Positions 14,990-15,034 of a DNA stretch of 15,034 bases are shown piece by piece. Each line of letters starts with the position of its first letter. Position 1 is the first letter of the stretch. The stretch is from positions 1 through 15,034 of the forward strand of contig CAKTVL010000032.1 of the NCBI GenBank assembly GCA_934623575.1. The letters are read 5' to 3'. The notes under the pieces were generated by a model. That model was not told the DNA's origin. It made no database searches and worked only from the letters and a program-made list of their open reading frames with translations. Source of the stretch: an uncultured Oscillospiraceae bacterium. GTDB taxonomy: Bacteria; Bacillota; Clostridia; Oscillospirales; Oscillospiraceae. The position numbers and the translations under genes are program-made.

Positions 14990-15034
14990 GATCTGATTCG
15001 AGGCGGGCGCTGCCCCCTCGAGCTCCCCCTGCGG

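Overview
This window is the replication-origin neighbourhood of a GC-rich low-copy-tRNA-free stretch of a Firmicute chromosome, most likely a gut-type Clostridia of the Oscillospirales (inference from gene order, clostridial-type protein sequences and strongly GC-biased third codon positions). The order rpmH-rnpA-yidD-yidC-jag reading one way and dnaA-dnaN-yaaA-recF-remB-gyrB-gyrA reading the other is the classic Firmicutes oriC layout.

Left edge (1-1405): the first 19 codons of rpsT (ribosomal protein S20, minus strand, TTG start) run off the window. A 322-base spacer with two perfect hairpins and a likely promoter separates it from nadE (plus strand, NH3-dependent NAD synthetase). nadE converges on rnhA, with two hairpin terminators after it.

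Minus-strand replication and topology operon (1406-11610): dnaA, dnaN, yaaA, recF, remB, gyrB, gyrA, trmO, rnhA. From yaaA to trmO the genes overlap or sit within 15 bases, so they look translationally coupled. Between trmO and rnhA lies a 164-base insertion-like segment. It carries a 31-base exact second copy of the rnhA start, giving a broken 25-codon decoy start only 8 bases behind trmO. A long imperfect palindrome separates dnaN from yaaA.

Origin: the 307-base dnaA-dnaN spacer is AT-rich and carries a cluster of degenerate DnaA boxes plus a run of NAG triplets placed as in the B. subtilis DnaA-trio element. The dnaA-rpmH spacer holds a perfect consensus promoter for the ribosomal/secretion operon, a plausible extended -10 promoter for dnaA, two DnaA-box-like GTGGAAAA sites 22 bases apart and a three-hairpin leader. 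A 19-base motif occurs on both sides of dnaA with one mismatch.

Plus-strand operon (11970-14821): rpmH, rnpA, yidD, yidC and jag couple ribosome and tRNA maturation to membrane-protein insertion. It ends in a strong terminator, followed by a second long hairpin and a branched, highly structured non-coding stretch to the window end.

I see no defence system, mobile-element gene, CRISPR array, tRNA or rRNA. The genes are ordinary core genes. The interesting signals are in the spacers and in two unusual quinolone-region residues of gyrase.
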